Shown piece after piece: positions 47,006 through 58,262 of a stretch of DNA of 64,000 nt (position 1 is the first letter of the stretch; every line of letters begins with the position of its first letter). Below the pieces are notes generated by a model, which was given only the letters and a program-made list of their open reading frames with translations, did not search any database and had not been told where the DNA came from. The position numbers and the translations under genes are program-made. Source of the stretch: Phycomyces blakesleeanus NRRL 1555(-) (lineage: Eukaryota; Mucoromycota; Mucoromycetes; Mucorales; Phycomycetaceae); contig NW_017265171.1 in NCBI RefSeq assembly GCF_001638985.1, positions 186,001-250,000 of the forward strand. Reading direction: 5' to 3'.

Positions 47006-48379
47006 CTATATTCTTCTGCTGTTAACTGTGTTTTCTGTTGTTTCGTTATTTGGCTTTGGATTTGGGCTTGGGTTCGGGTTTGGGTTTGGGTTTGGGTTTA
47101 TTAAAGTCAGATTACTCCTGGGCTTGTGTTGTGGGAATTCTGGGCAGTGGTGCCCAGGAAAGAAAGGAACTTTACGGCAGTGACGACAAAGCGAAGGTTG
47201 CTTTGCTACATTTGAGAGAAAAATATTGTCTTTATCCATCAAGTTTTGCATTTGTACGAAACCCTCACGCATATGTCTACCTTTTGGATGTGTTTGACGC
47301 ATGTCCTTGGAATTACTATTTCCACGAGTTGAACGGGGATCTCCTCTATATTTTTTAGAGCTTCCTGTCGGTCTGTGTTCTTCATGCTGTCTCCTCTTGG
47401 AACTAGTCGTGTATTTGTTTAGGAACAAATTGGCAGACTCTCCTTCAACAGAGTTAATAATCAATTGGATTACTTCTTTCATATCGTGTGGCATTTTTAA
47501 TCCAAATTGCCGAACTATTGCCTGCAGAGCTATATCCCTGACTGGTTTAACTAAGGACGAAATGAAAAGCCAAACAAGCTCATCTTCGTTGTGAAGGTCA
47601 GCGGCGTGTGCAGCTCCCCTGTACCTTTCTGAAAATTCTTTTACTGATTCATCATGTCGTTGCGTGATGGATTTCAGTGCAAATCTTTTCGCCCACACGT
47701 ATTGTGGGTATCCATACTCCAACTCGAGCTTTTCACGAATTTCCTTCCAGGTAAGACCTTTTCCAGCATTGGTTCTCTCAAACGACAAACGCTGCATATC
47801 GTCACAGGTCAATCTAAATAGACGTTCCCAATTTTTGTCGAGTGGGAGACTGTGTGCTATCAACTGCACTTCAAAATCGTTTAGGAAGGAGCGAATCGAA
47901 TCATAGATCTTTTTGTCTGGTTGTCTAATAGATCCTCCTTTCAGCTGCAAAACTGGTAGGTTTGGAGGAACAAACGAATCTGGGTTGCTGCGGTAATCAT
48001 CGGTATTCTTTTTTGCAGTGAGCATCTGAAGAGCTGTCTCACCGTTCATATCATCAAGTGTTTTTTTCGCTGCCAAAAATGCTACCCAGCGTGCTTTGGT
48101 ACTGTCGACAAGTTTCTGGGCCTCGTTAAGTTCATCAGGAGAAGAGTATGGGTTTTCCAAGACCTTTAAAAGTTCTGTAGATGCATTCTTACGGGATGTA
48201 TCCAATTCTGTGGCTATGGCTATAACGTCAATTTGGTCAGAGTTTGCGTTGGTATCGGAAGGATCGACTACGGCTTGGTCTTTGAGGGTTGTGGTGTTGT
48301 AGGAGTTATCCGCGTTATGAGCATTATGAGCGTAGCTATTTGAGCTTGAAGGAGAAGGGGGCGAGGTTTGGTCGGACAT
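47006..48379 (-). CDS. Orphan LTR-retrotransposon Gag protein
   Basis: One intact frame of 457 codons on the minus strand. After a low-complexity N-terminus (S/N/H-rich) comes a Ty3-like capsid region: SFLNDFEVQLIAHSLPLDKNW, WKEIREKLELEYGYP, DESVKEFSERYRGAAHAADL and FISSLVKPVRDIALQ. A basic stretch follows, then a variant zinc knuckle C-x2-C-x8-H-H-C (CRHC...GHHC) and an NPNPNP tail encoded by GGGTTT-like repeats. Gag packages RNA and assembles particles. No protease, reverse transcriptase or integrase frame lies on either side, and I see no flanking LTR pair. It could be a fragment of a decayed element, a non-autonomous element or a host-recruited gene; the intact frame favours recent insertion or selection. 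Confidence 0.8.
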   Translation of the reverse strand: MSDQTSPPSPSSSNSYAHNAHNADNSYNTTTLKDQAVVDPSDTNANSDQIDVIAIATELDTSRKNASTELLKVLENPYSSPDELNEAQKLVDSTKARWVAFLAAKKTLDDMNGETALQMLTAKKNTDDYRSNPDSFVPPNLPVLQLKGGSIRQPDKKIYDSIRSFLNDFEVQLIAHSLPLDKNWERLFRLTCDDMQRLSFERTNAGKGLTWKEIREKLELEYGYPQYVWAKRFALKSITQRHDESVKEFSERYRGAAHAADLHNEDELVWLFISSLVKPVRDIALQAIVRQFGLKMPHDMKEVIQLIINSVEGESANLFLNKYTTSSKRRQHEEHRPTGSSKKYRGDPRSTRGNSNSKDMRQTHPKGRHMREGFVQMQNLMDKDNIFLSNVAKQPSLCRHCRKVPFFPGHHCPEFPQHKPRSNLTLINPNPNPNPNPSPNPKPNNETTENTVNSRRI

Positions 48380-49032
48380 TTCCTCTATCTCTTTTCAGAG
48401 CAGTTTGCAGTGATGGTTAAAGTATTGGAAAGAAAAACAAAATAAAAGGATACTGGGTCCTATTTTTTTTTTATTATTGAAAAAAAAAAAATTGGTAAAG
48501 TATCAAAACTATGTCCGCTACTTAAACTTTTTCTTTTTATAATGGTTGGTTGTTGTTGTCGTACACATATACACTAAAGTAAAAGTAAAAGTAAAGTAAA
48601 TAAAAAAATATCACAGCCAAATTCTGATTTGTGACTTCAAATGAATCTGAAGGAAGTAAATCTCACAAGTTACACACACATACATGCTATTCTTTTCTTC
48701 TTTCTTCTTCTTTTTGTATGGAGCCACAAGCTCTAAAGAGGTGCTGAGTAACACACAGTGGTTGGTTTAGCTATGTGATGTAAGACTCCAGTTCAGTAAC
48801 AAGAAAATAAATACAGATATAAAACCAATCATTTTGTTTTAAAGAACAAATACGAGGAGCTATTTATCTAATTTGAGGTCATTTCAACACCTGCGTCACT
48901 ACTTTTAAATTCATTGTGGCATAAATCATTATTACTGCTACTGTAAAAAGAGTGTATGAGAGATAGAGAGCTTCACAGCTTGTCTTATAAGAGCATCTGA
49001 AGCATATCCATTTCCCATTCCCCTTTAATAAA
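48380..49032. other. Intergenic, no gene seen
   Basis: AT-rich flank upstream of the Gag frame, with poly-T/poly-A at about 48462-48491 and AAAGT units near 48576-48600. No promoter-like LTR end was found. Confidence 0.4.
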
Positions 49033-49382
49033 TTGGTGTGGACAGACTAAAAGTTCAAAAAAGGGCAATAATTTTAATCGACTCTAATTGGCTAGTCTTC
49101 TTCCATTGCCACTAGGATTGAGAAGAAAAGCATTCTTTTTTATGGAGACTATGTGCCATAGAATGAGAGGTCTAGAAAGACTCGCAACGAAAGCTTTTCA
49201 CTTAATTTCAGAGACGACATTATAAGCACAATTTTTATCTAATATGTACTTGCACTAATTTTGAACTATTTTTTAAAAGGTGTGGACAGCCATAAATTAG
49301 TCTGATTGACTAAGTTTTGGATGAACTTGTTTTACGCTTTTTTTGCCCTTTTTTTTTTGAACTTTTAGTCTGTCCACACCAA
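49033..49382. mobile_element. MITE-like element with GGTGTGGACAG termini
   Basis: Bases 49035 onward read GGTGTGGACAGACTAAAAGT, and the reverse complement of the same sequence ends at 49380. The two ends share about 30 bp including the following poly-A and GGGC. A third copy of GGTGTGGACAG begins at about 49279 in direct orientation, so the last 102 bp (49279-49380) also form a small unit with inverted ends. There is no coding capacity. This fits a miniature inverted-repeat transposable element, possibly two nested or tandem copies. A clear target-site duplication is not visible. Confidence 0.65.
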
Positions 49383-49840
49383 ATGTAGTTAAGCCACATC
49401 GGTGACTGAATAAAGCCAAATAAAGAAAGAAAAAGAAGCTTGATTTAATCCAGGCAGTAAACTACACATATAAATTATCCTATTACTGGACAAGTCAAAA
49501 TAAAATCCCAAATTTACTTTTAAAAACCAAAATTTGATGCGCCATATAATTATACACTTTTCAAACTTTTTTTTTTTTTACTTTAATTGCTCAAATATTG
49601 ATCAAAATATCATAATTTATTTGTATAAAAACTTGATGCAAACATGTGTATGGCTTATAAAGTTCCAAAGGAAAATAAATAATACTAATACTAATAATTG
49701 AATGCTTTATACACGGCAAGATTATCTTTTTGATAATAGAATATTTTATGTATATGTTAAATATACATATATGATGTTTATTTTACAAAAGAAATATATC
49801 CTCATACAAATAAAGATATATGCACAAAGCTTATTGATGT

Positions 49841-52800
49841 TTAGAATTCCCACCATTTCTTCTTAGCTTGGCGCTCATTATATTCCTGAATTGCCTTTAA
49901 GAAGTCGCCTGAGGCATCGCTCATATCTTGGAATTTTTTATCAAGTTGATTCAATCGGTCCCCGCGCTCATTCATTTGATCACCGAGTTCTTCAAACACA
50001 CCCTTTCCTTTGACATCGTGTTTGTGTGTGTTTTCTTCTACTGAAGGTGGCGGATGTCTTCCCACTAGTACATCGTAATAAATAAAATGCGCGAAGAGAG
50101 TATTATATATACTTACTTTGATCATCTAATTCCTCAATGCTTAGAGGTTCTTTTTGGAAAGCATTTGTCACTGTTCCAAGCCATGTCTTTTTTGGCGCAG
50201 GTGTCACCGTTACCGGACGAGGTCCAAGCATTCGTCCAGGATCATATAGCATGACTGATTCTCCAAATGAGCTATTTATTATCATTATCATTATCATTGT
50301 TATTGTTATTGTTATTATTGAACATATTTTCAAAATTAAAAATAATAATCTTACATTTCATTTTGAAGCATGTATGTGTATTGCTCCAATTCAAATCGCC
50401 CTGTCCAGAGAGTTATTCGTCCATCGGCCGTTAGTGTAGCTTCATGCAATCTATCGACCAATAATCTGGGAGGTGGCTCAAGATAAACCAGGGGACGTAA
50501 TGTTGGTAATGAATATAAGACTATCTTGCCAGATTGGAGTAACAAGGAAAGACAAGTTCCGACTAAAACAATAGAGAGATATTGAATACGTTGTTATAAA
50601 GATAATAATAATTACCTTTAAGTTCAATGACTTGGCCACGTATAATCCAGTCCCCAGTTTTCCATCCCTCAAGTTCATCAATAGCAGTTTTAAACAATCT
50701 AACTTGATAACCACTCAGGGCCACACGCACAGTGTTTGAATTTACTAAAACAATAAAATGCGGGTCGGGTTGGACCTTATAATCGGGTCTTCCATCATTG
50801 GATCTTCCTGTGGGTAGTTTTGGTACAGGAGGTACATTCTCATTGGACTGTGCAGTCTGTTTGTTACTCTTCCTACTCGATTTCCTCAATAAGTTAAGCG
50901 ATCCAGATCGGGAGCGAGAACTCTTGGGTGGCAAGACAGGAGAAGCCGGCGAAGATTTGGTTGGTGACTCTGAAATAAACTCAGGTTCCGTTACCAGTGC
51001 AGATTGAGGTGTTATCGGAGGGGTTTCTACAACCGAACCAGTTGAAGCCGGGATTGAGCTGGTCGATAAGGTGGTATGAATAGAAGCAGCCGGATCAGGC
51101 CTCATAGTTCCAACAGCTGGAACGTTTGAATCAGGCGAAGAAGAGTCAACAGTGGGTGGCAATGGAGGGGTAACAGATGCTGTACTTTTGGCAGTTTGGG
51201 TCAAGTCGATTGGTTTAGTAGTCGTATCAACAGTCTGCAGATGACCCCTTAAGTTGAGTACAAACAAATCAATTACGGGGCCATAGTGGTATATAGATGG
51301 GGCAATGGCTGGGATCCAAGTACGATCAGAAGGGCCGGCGTTAACAGCATAATGATAAGTAGACCCATTGCTGAGAGCAACGTACAGCTGAAGAGTAGGT
51401 TCAATCACTGTACAAAGTAATATGTTAGCTCTTTTGTAAAGTTTCTCATAAAACAAAGTAAGTTTACATACTATTGAACTGGGAATAAGAGGTGAAAAAG
51501 CCGAGGTATGTTACTGTTATATTTGGCAGGTTCGGTGATTCTTTTCCTACGTTGAGTATATCGTCCCATGTTGTATCTTTGGGTGCATTTTCCTTGGTGA
51601 TGTTTTCTTTTTGTGGATTTTCTTTGGAAAGGGGTTCTTTTGATACACTTTCCTTGGGAATGTTTTCCTTAAATACATGAACTATTTTATGAAATAAGTA
51701 CATACATTATTGCGCTAGCCTAGATTTAATTCTTACTTCGCATGTCCGATGAAAACATAACTCGGCTCGTCTTTGTATCAATAAGAGCTACCTTACCATC
51801 TGTGGTAGCTAGCGCAATACTAAGCAGTTATGTTATTATCTAGCTTATAGTTCCTTTTAGACCCCACATTAATCAAGGATCGGAGAAGAAAACTTACATG
51901 TCTTTTCCAGCACTAACAAGGTATTTTATAGAGGTATCCTGAAGTTTAATTAACGTAACAGGAAGATACTTGTTGACATTGGGTTGGTTAAACTCAAAGG
52001 TGGTAATATCAACAGGAAAATCGGGCGTTTCCAAAGGTTCAAATGGAATTTGTTCATCAGGAAGCATATCCATATCCTGCAAAAGATCTGATATTTCTTT
52101 GAGGGTGGAATCGCACTGAGTCACTATATTATCTTCAGGAACGGCTGCTTCTACAAGATGGTATATCAAAACAGCCCCGGTGTCAAATCCCACTGAAAGG
52201 GTGGCGCTATCTGGATCAAGATTAAAAGCATGTATATTGGCTAAAGGGTCTTGAAGATCATGTCGGCAATTTCGAGTAAGGTGTGGTAATGGACGAAGTG
52301 CAGTGTAAGAAGCATCATAAAAAGATATGGAGCTATCGGGATGAAGTGTAATAAGAATATCATTGGATGATATGCGGTATGTGTGCTCACTACCAACTAC
52401 TCCTCCAGCCAATGGTAGATACTGAGTGGGAATATGAGGAGGACGTAGCAATTCAAACGCAGCAGGTTTGACGAGAACTGGGCATGCATGAGAAACAGGC
52501 GGGTCAAGGAATTGGAGAGCAGGCGGTAAGGTTAAAAGTGGGTAACCATGGGCAAGACTGTGTGCCCTAAGTGTTCCATCGCATCCAAGTACGAGTACGC
52601 CAAGAGGATGTCGTGCACCAAGAAAATAAGGATCACGGGGCATTAACACAAAAGATGAAATATCCACAGGAGAAGGCACAATTGTTTGTTTACGACATTC
52701 TTTTGTGTTGGTGTCTATCTCTAATACATGTAGTCCAAATAATCCTGGAATCTCTGAACCACCCGCTACGATTACAAATGATTTCTGCAAAGTATCATCA

Positions 52801-53846
52801 ATATACCAGGCCAAGGAATAGACAGGCTCACAGGCCGAGGATGGAGCAGGTGCCTGGAATACTTTTCGAGAGAATATTGGGGTATCTGAGCGCATGTCCC
52901 ACATATTAATGCACCCATCATCATAGCCACCCATCCAACGATCTCCTTCCGGGCACCAACTTAGACAAGTGAGTCGTGCTTGAGAAGGAAGCTTAAAGGT
53001 TCTTTTGACGGAGTTTTCACGGATAGACCAAAGAAAAACTGCCGAAGGATATCCGACCAACAAAAGGTCGAGATCAGTGGGATGTATTTGGATAGCAGTG
53101 ACTATACTGCAGAAGCGATCGTGAGTGGCAGGCGGCATTTGTTGATGCCACAGGTCAGGAATCCGGTAAGGTGAAAGAGAAGCTGTTTTGAGGTCAAGTA
53201 CCTTGACATAACCATCTGCATAGCCAAGATAGAGCCAATCTGTGCCCACACAATATTCGAAACAGGTGATGATTCCATCGCCTTCCAACACATGACTAGG
53301 TTGCTTTGTTTTTAGATCCATTAAGCTAATTCTATTGTCGCGATCGATGACTATAAGCATAGGAGATCCGATCTTGAATTGCATGTATTTTACAGGTGCT
53401 AGAGTGTGAAGTTGAAGCCTAGCTGACATCCCTTTGCCAAACACTCGAATAGAATACTGTGTTGATCCGCCAGCTTAGATATAAAATATGGTGAATTATA
53501 GATATAGATATGCATATATATGTATATATGCATACATGTTTGTGTTTAATATCATTATTATTGTCTCTTACCAACTGCCAGAAGGCTTGCTACGGAATCA
53601 TAAGCAACTGTAGATATCACCTCAGGTAATCCGTAGGTCGACATCTTTCAAATTGTCAATTCAATTATTCATTTGTTGTGTCAAGGGGATTCAATCCAAA
53701 GTTACCTTTCCTAGCCTGATTTTGTCGAGATCTAGAGCCTCTGAGAATGATTGCTCGAGGCGTTTGTCTTTGGCCAAGACAACCTTTGTCATTGCTCCGT
53801 CTTTAGCTCGTTGAGCTAGACCAGTGAGTTTGTTGAAGATGGCCAT
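49841..53846 (-). CDS. Sro7/Lgl (tomosyn-type) WD40 exocytosis regulator
   Basis: Nine exons on the minus strand: 53846-53706, 53644-53572, 53473-51898, 51819-51737, 51681-51472, 51407-50616, 50562-50355, 50271-50117 and 50064-49841, totalling 3,462 nt and 1,153 residues. The start region reads STYGLPEVISTVAYDSVASLLAV then GGSTQYSIRVFG, the first WD repeat of the lethal-giant-larvae/Sro7 family. Further repeats include CFEYCVGTDWLYLGYADGYV and LSWCPEGDRWMGGYDDGCI. Two S/P/K-rich loops follow (SKEPLSKENPQKENITKEN; a basic SRSGSLNLLRKSSRKS). The C-terminal 60 residues form an R-SNARE-like coil (FEELGDQMNERGDRLNQLDKKFQ) with no membrane anchor, as in tomosyn. Such proteins bind the plasma-membrane SNARE Sec9/SNAP-25 and control vesicle fusion at growth sites. 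An upstream ATG at 53879 is also in frame. Confidence 0.9.
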
Positions 53847-53950
53847 GGGGAATGAAGAATGAGAGAGCTGAGTTCTCAAAGAAGAGAAAGAATAAGGGAC
53901 ATCATTTAAACACCGTCTTGGGCTTTTGTTCTTCTTTCCAACTTCTCGTT

Positions 53951-54724
53951 ATGGTATGTGGACCTGTGATGAATAAACGGACAATGGCTGCTGACAACTA
54001 TGTTTCATCAAGGCCAACGCATCATCCAAGAAGATTGCTGCCGCAAACAAGCGTACGATTTCGAACTTGCGCAAAGGCTTCATCGCTGTGAATGTAAATA
54101 ATTGATGGTTGGCAAAATTACAATTAGCTAATTAATATTGGCATTAGGTGACATACTTTCTGTGGCGCATTGTCTACCACTGGCAGACTTTTACTACTGT
54201 ACAGATGGTTTTGTATGTTCTTAGTTTGGGAGTATCTCTATTCTTCTATAGTGTTTTGGAGGGCTCAGCCGAATCTCGCTATGATGCTTCAGGTGCACTC
54301 GTAGCTAGTGGCGATGATCTTAATGCCGAAGGTCTTACCGCGTAAGTATTTAAAATATGATAGTCTTATGGTTATACTTACATATACACTCATATATATA
54401 TATTACAGTTACATGTTTGATATTATCTATATTACATGGGCTACACATCTCCTCACTGCCTTTATCTCCAACAAAGGCTGGTATTTGTACTTGGTGGTAC
54501 GTTAATACACATGTTTAATTCTATAAATTTGAAAGTATATATTGATCATTTATTTCTTTGCACAGATCCCAGCTTATGCTGCTTATAAGATCTTTCCTAT
54601 GGCCATGTCTTACTTTGGCTCCAAAGAACCTCAAACTGAGAAAGCTGAGACTGATGGCAAGTCTAAGCGCCAAGCCAAGATGGAAAAGCGACAGAATAAG
54701 GGACAAGTGAAGTACAAGCGATAA
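53951..54724 (+). CDS. TMEM208/Snd2 family ER-targeting membrane protein
   Basis: Exons 53951-53953 (ATG only), 54013-54093, 54148-54341, 54409-54496 and 54566-54724, totalling 525 nt and 174 residues, matching TMEM208 (173). After the initiator Met, the second exon starts ANASSKKIAAANKRTISNLR, as in fungal Snd2/Env10. The membrane segments are VTYFLWRIVY/VLYVLSLGVSLFFYSVL and DIIYITWATHLLTAF, and the tail is basic (KRQAKMEKRQNKGQVKYKR). Snd2 works in the SRP-independent route that targets proteins to the ER. The first intron (59 bp, ATG|GTATGT ... CTGAC ... CAAG) directly follows the start codon. The frame beginning MAADNYVSSRP across this intron lacks the conserved N-terminus and is not used. 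It is divergent from the Sro7 gene; the start codons are 104 bp apart. Confidence 0.87.
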
Positions 54725-54790
54725 TAAAACACAAAAAGTATATTCTATCTATCATATATTTTGTGTATATTGCTGCAAATGGAGAACTAC

Positions 54791-56513
54791 TTAGAGAAAC
54801 CCAGCTCGCTTACCATAGCCAACCATGGCTGCTGAGAAAAACCCCATTCCAAGTACAATCCAAAAGAACCACACCAAATCATCTTCACTTGATCCAGGTA
54901 CTTTAACGTTCATACCAAACAGACCGGCCACTAGGTTGAGTGGGACTGCAATGGTTGCTAAGAAAGTGAGACGATTTACAACATCATTTGTGGTTGCACC
55001 AGCTTGCGAGAGTTCAATTGAAATCTGTCCAAGATAGTTCCTATGTGCACGACCCAAAATAAGATCGTAATGTGTTACATTCTGTACCATGGTGATTATA
55101 TGGTCTATTGTGGATTAAAGTGAGACATTTGATGTCATTATCATCATTATCATTGTGATTATCATTATTTAAAGAAAGTATTACCTTGAATATCGCCAAA
55201 ATAAAGTAGTACTTCTTGGTAAACTTTGCCTTCTGAACCTAACCGATCGCGAGTACGAGGACCATAGCCAAGCTCAACTGCTTTGTCATCATGACGTTTT
55301 ATTAGACTACGAATGACATCTGCCTTGGTTCCAAGTAAGCGAAGGAGGTGCATGACTATCTTGCGACAACTTCCAATACGGCGTAGCATGTCATTTTGCT
55401 CAGATCCACTTAAAACTAGAACAAGATCATCAATTGAATCCACTTCTAGTTCAGTTTGTTGTATAAGAGGTCCAAAGCTATCTGTAATATCATCGATAAT
55501 AGCATAGTTTATCCATTCAGGTGTTATGTGTATAAAATCTTTAAGATGGTGAATGCGTTTACGGACGTTGTAAGGATGTGGCACAGGTTGGAAATGGAAC
55601 TAAGTTTGAATAGTAAATATTAAGTTTCTAGTGATAGTGATAGTGTTCGGAGCAACTTACAGTAAGAACACCATTTTTGAATAGGAGGATATAAAAGTTG
55701 ATCGGTTCAAGATAATTTGGGCTAACGTAATCACTCTCGAATGTGCGATAGTTGATAAAAATGTAGTTTTGGAATATTTCGCATTTCTCTCTCGATTCCT
55801 GGGCTTGGATATCTTCTGTTGTTAAAGGGTGAATTCGGAACAACTAGCAAAGTATCAGTCTATATATTTACAAAATGTCGATGAACTTGTATTACTTTTC
55901 CAAGTGATCGCATCTCATCGTCTGTGGGTGACATCATATTTATCCACCAGTTGGATGTCTCTACAAGCACTTCTGATACCGTCTTTTCTTCTTCGGTTCG
56001 GACTGGCATTTCCATCATTTTCCGCAAAGAATTGCTTTTTATACAACCTAAATCTGGAGAATAAAACTCACACCTTTCGATATGCTTCTCTACCTTTAAA
56101 GGGTCCTGCAAAGAGAGACAAGGTCAATGAATCAATTAGAGTTTCGTTTTGCGAGAAAAAAAAAAGAGAGAGCAAGCTTTTGTATCAATTGGACTCTATC
56201 TTACATATACTTGTCCTCCATAAAGGCTCTTACGTCGCGGCATAGGCTTTTTCTCATTTGTTTCGAGAAGATCATCTAGACGAGCTGTAAAAGGGCGATC
56301 GCGAGTGTCTTCATTTCCTGAATGCTCCATAAAAGCCTGCATATCGCCTTGGTTGATTGTCTGCAACTCAGTGTCATCATTAGGCGGACTATGGCTACCG
56401 AAGTGAAAGTCTGTTCTGAGGAGGGGATCGTTGTAGGTTTGTGAGATTGATGGGGTCGATCGAGAATCCATGTGTACGATGTGCTCCATTGACTGGGAAG
56501 CAGAATCAGTCAT
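54791..56513 (-). CDS. CorA/Alr-type magnesium transporter
   Basis: Five exons on the minus strand: 56513-56211, 56105-55896, 55843-55661, 55599-55185 and 55104-54791, totalling 1,425 nt and 474 residues. CorA features in order are SNWWINMMSPTDDEMRSLG, LFRIHPLTTEDIQAQESREK, YILLFKNGVLT, FHFQPVPHPYNVRKRIHHL, a long helical stalk with ELEVDSIDDLVL, LTFLATIAVPLNLVAGLFGMNV (first membrane helix ending in the essential GMN motif) and a second helix FFWIVLGMGFFSAAM. CorA forms pentameric Mg2+ channels. The N-terminal 100 residues are disordered with a basic KKPMPRRKS. An alternative start exists: an exon at 56694-56667 (ATG) spliced to 56536 keeps the frame and adds 17 residues. The stop is 66 bp from the TMEM208 stop, so 3' ends probably overlap. 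Confidence 0.9.
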
Positions 56514-58144
56514 TGTCAACCGTTCATCAATCGAGTCTATTATATTGAGATGGGCTTAGTCTTGGCAGGAATAAGCAGCTCCTTTTCTATTTTTAAATAA
56601 CAAAATAATATAATTATATTCCATTATATATATATAAGAACAAATAAAAGGTTCTAAGTTTATTACCTGCGGAGTTGTTAGTGATATGAACCATCAATAA
56701 GGAAAGAGTGCACTCAATGTCCTGTACACCTCTTCCACTGGGATTAATCTCCTCGCTATGTTTTGACAGTCCGTTCACTGCGCAATTGTATTTTTGCTTC
56801 CATAAAAAGGCAAAACAAAAGAGAAAAAGGAAAATGTGACTTGGACAGTGGCTATTGTTTCTAATTATAGACATATTTATGTTTTTTAGAGGTGCAGTTT
56901 GAGATGAGAGCAAGTATCTTTTACTCGATTATTTTAGTGTTTACATAATGCCCAGATAACAAACACTTATGTAAGTCTTGTTGTGCTTGTCTGCTAAAGG
57001 TAAAGAATTCTTGGTTAATTGCGTAGTGCAGAGAACTAATCAAAGATGCAATAGTAATTATGTAGTCCATTTGACCATCAAATACAAGAAACAAGTCTTC
57101 CCCGAGACTGATTTATACTTAGTTTTAGAACCACTACGATTTTCAAATATACTCGTCTTGTAAAGCCTGGTATAAAGCTTAGACAACAAAATATTGGCGA
57201 GAAAGTGTACAACCAATGAAAAAATAATTTGATTGATGCGTAGATCAAAATAAAGAACAAGGTTAACGTTATGCACTTATATATTGTATATCTTACAGCG
57301 GTTATAAACGTTGTACCTGAAAATAATCAAGGCAGTAAAATGTTCCAAACCAAAGCAGCGAATACCATAATAGTTTACTTGCACATAATGTATGTTCCCG
57401 GTGTATAGCTATTAAAGTAAATCTACAGGTCTCATACCAAATGATGTTTTTTGTTGTTTTTTTTTTAAAAAAAAACATAAGACTCCCATTGTTTTCTTGT
57501 ATTTTAATTTGCAAAATACTGTCATCAACTAAAGTCTAAACCATGTATTATGTGGAGTTGGTTTAGTTTCTTGAGTAGATTTAAAGCCTAAAGTAGATGG
57601 AGAAAAAACTTTTTCTTTTCTTTCCTCTTCTCTTCTATTTCCTCCATTACTCTATCAATATACTGAGAAGATGGGTAACATGATTATGATAATAAAATTT
57701 CGCTCAGATAAGGCGAATATTCCATTCTTGTCTTTACCCGCTATGGAGAAATTACTCAACAGTACATATATATATATTAAGTTGAGGAGTGCAATGAAGA
57801 TTCAACTTATTTTATATTAATTCATAGAATTATTTTATTTACGCATAGCAGGTAAAATTTATTCTTATTATACTACCAAAGTAGACAACACAAATAAGCA
57901 AGTGTAAACCAAAGACGCATAGATTAATAGGGTATATATTCTTTATCCAGGTTCTAAAAATTAAGCTAATATCCTAGTACCTACAAGTCACCAGTCGGTT
58001 TTTTTTTAAGTAAAAAATAAATAAATGAAAAGGGAAAAGGGAAAGAGGCGAAAAGGGATTATCTCGTTGAACATCCCAGCCACAGACAAGGTCACACAAG
58101 TCCAATTGATCTTAAAGCGTGATAGTGTTAATAAGTGATTGCCA
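56514..58144. other. Intergenic between divergent CorA and GPC1 genes
   Basis: It includes the possible upstream CorA exon near 56667-56694. On the minus strand, acceptor-like GCGCAG at about 56779-56784 is followed by open sequence (SKHSEEINPSGRGVQDIE) that may belong to its 5' leader. The rest, 56900-58140, is AT-rich with no gene I recognise. Confidence 0.45.
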
Positions 58145-58152
58145 TCACGTGA
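58145..58152. promoter_or_regulatory. TCACGTGA E-box upstream of gpc1
   Basis: A palindromic E-box 111 bp before the gpc1 ATG. With its flank it reads CACGTGAAAT, one base from the yeast inositol/choline-responsive element CATGTGAAAT (Ino2-Ino4). The same octamer stands before the ethanolamine kinase gene. Confidence 0.5.
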
Positions 58153-58262
58153 AATAGTTATTATGTCATTAGACTGTGCTCCATGAGCAATCAAGTCTCT
58201 TCAAACTCGTCTCCTCTTTTTCTTTAAGAAAATTAACACTTATTTTTATATTTTACATTCAA

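Noticed and set aside
53993..54091. TMEM208 start at the internal ATG (MAADNYVSS)
   Set aside because: That frame lacks the conserved Snd2 N-terminus and does not join the membrane segments in frame; splicing right after the ATG at 53951 does.
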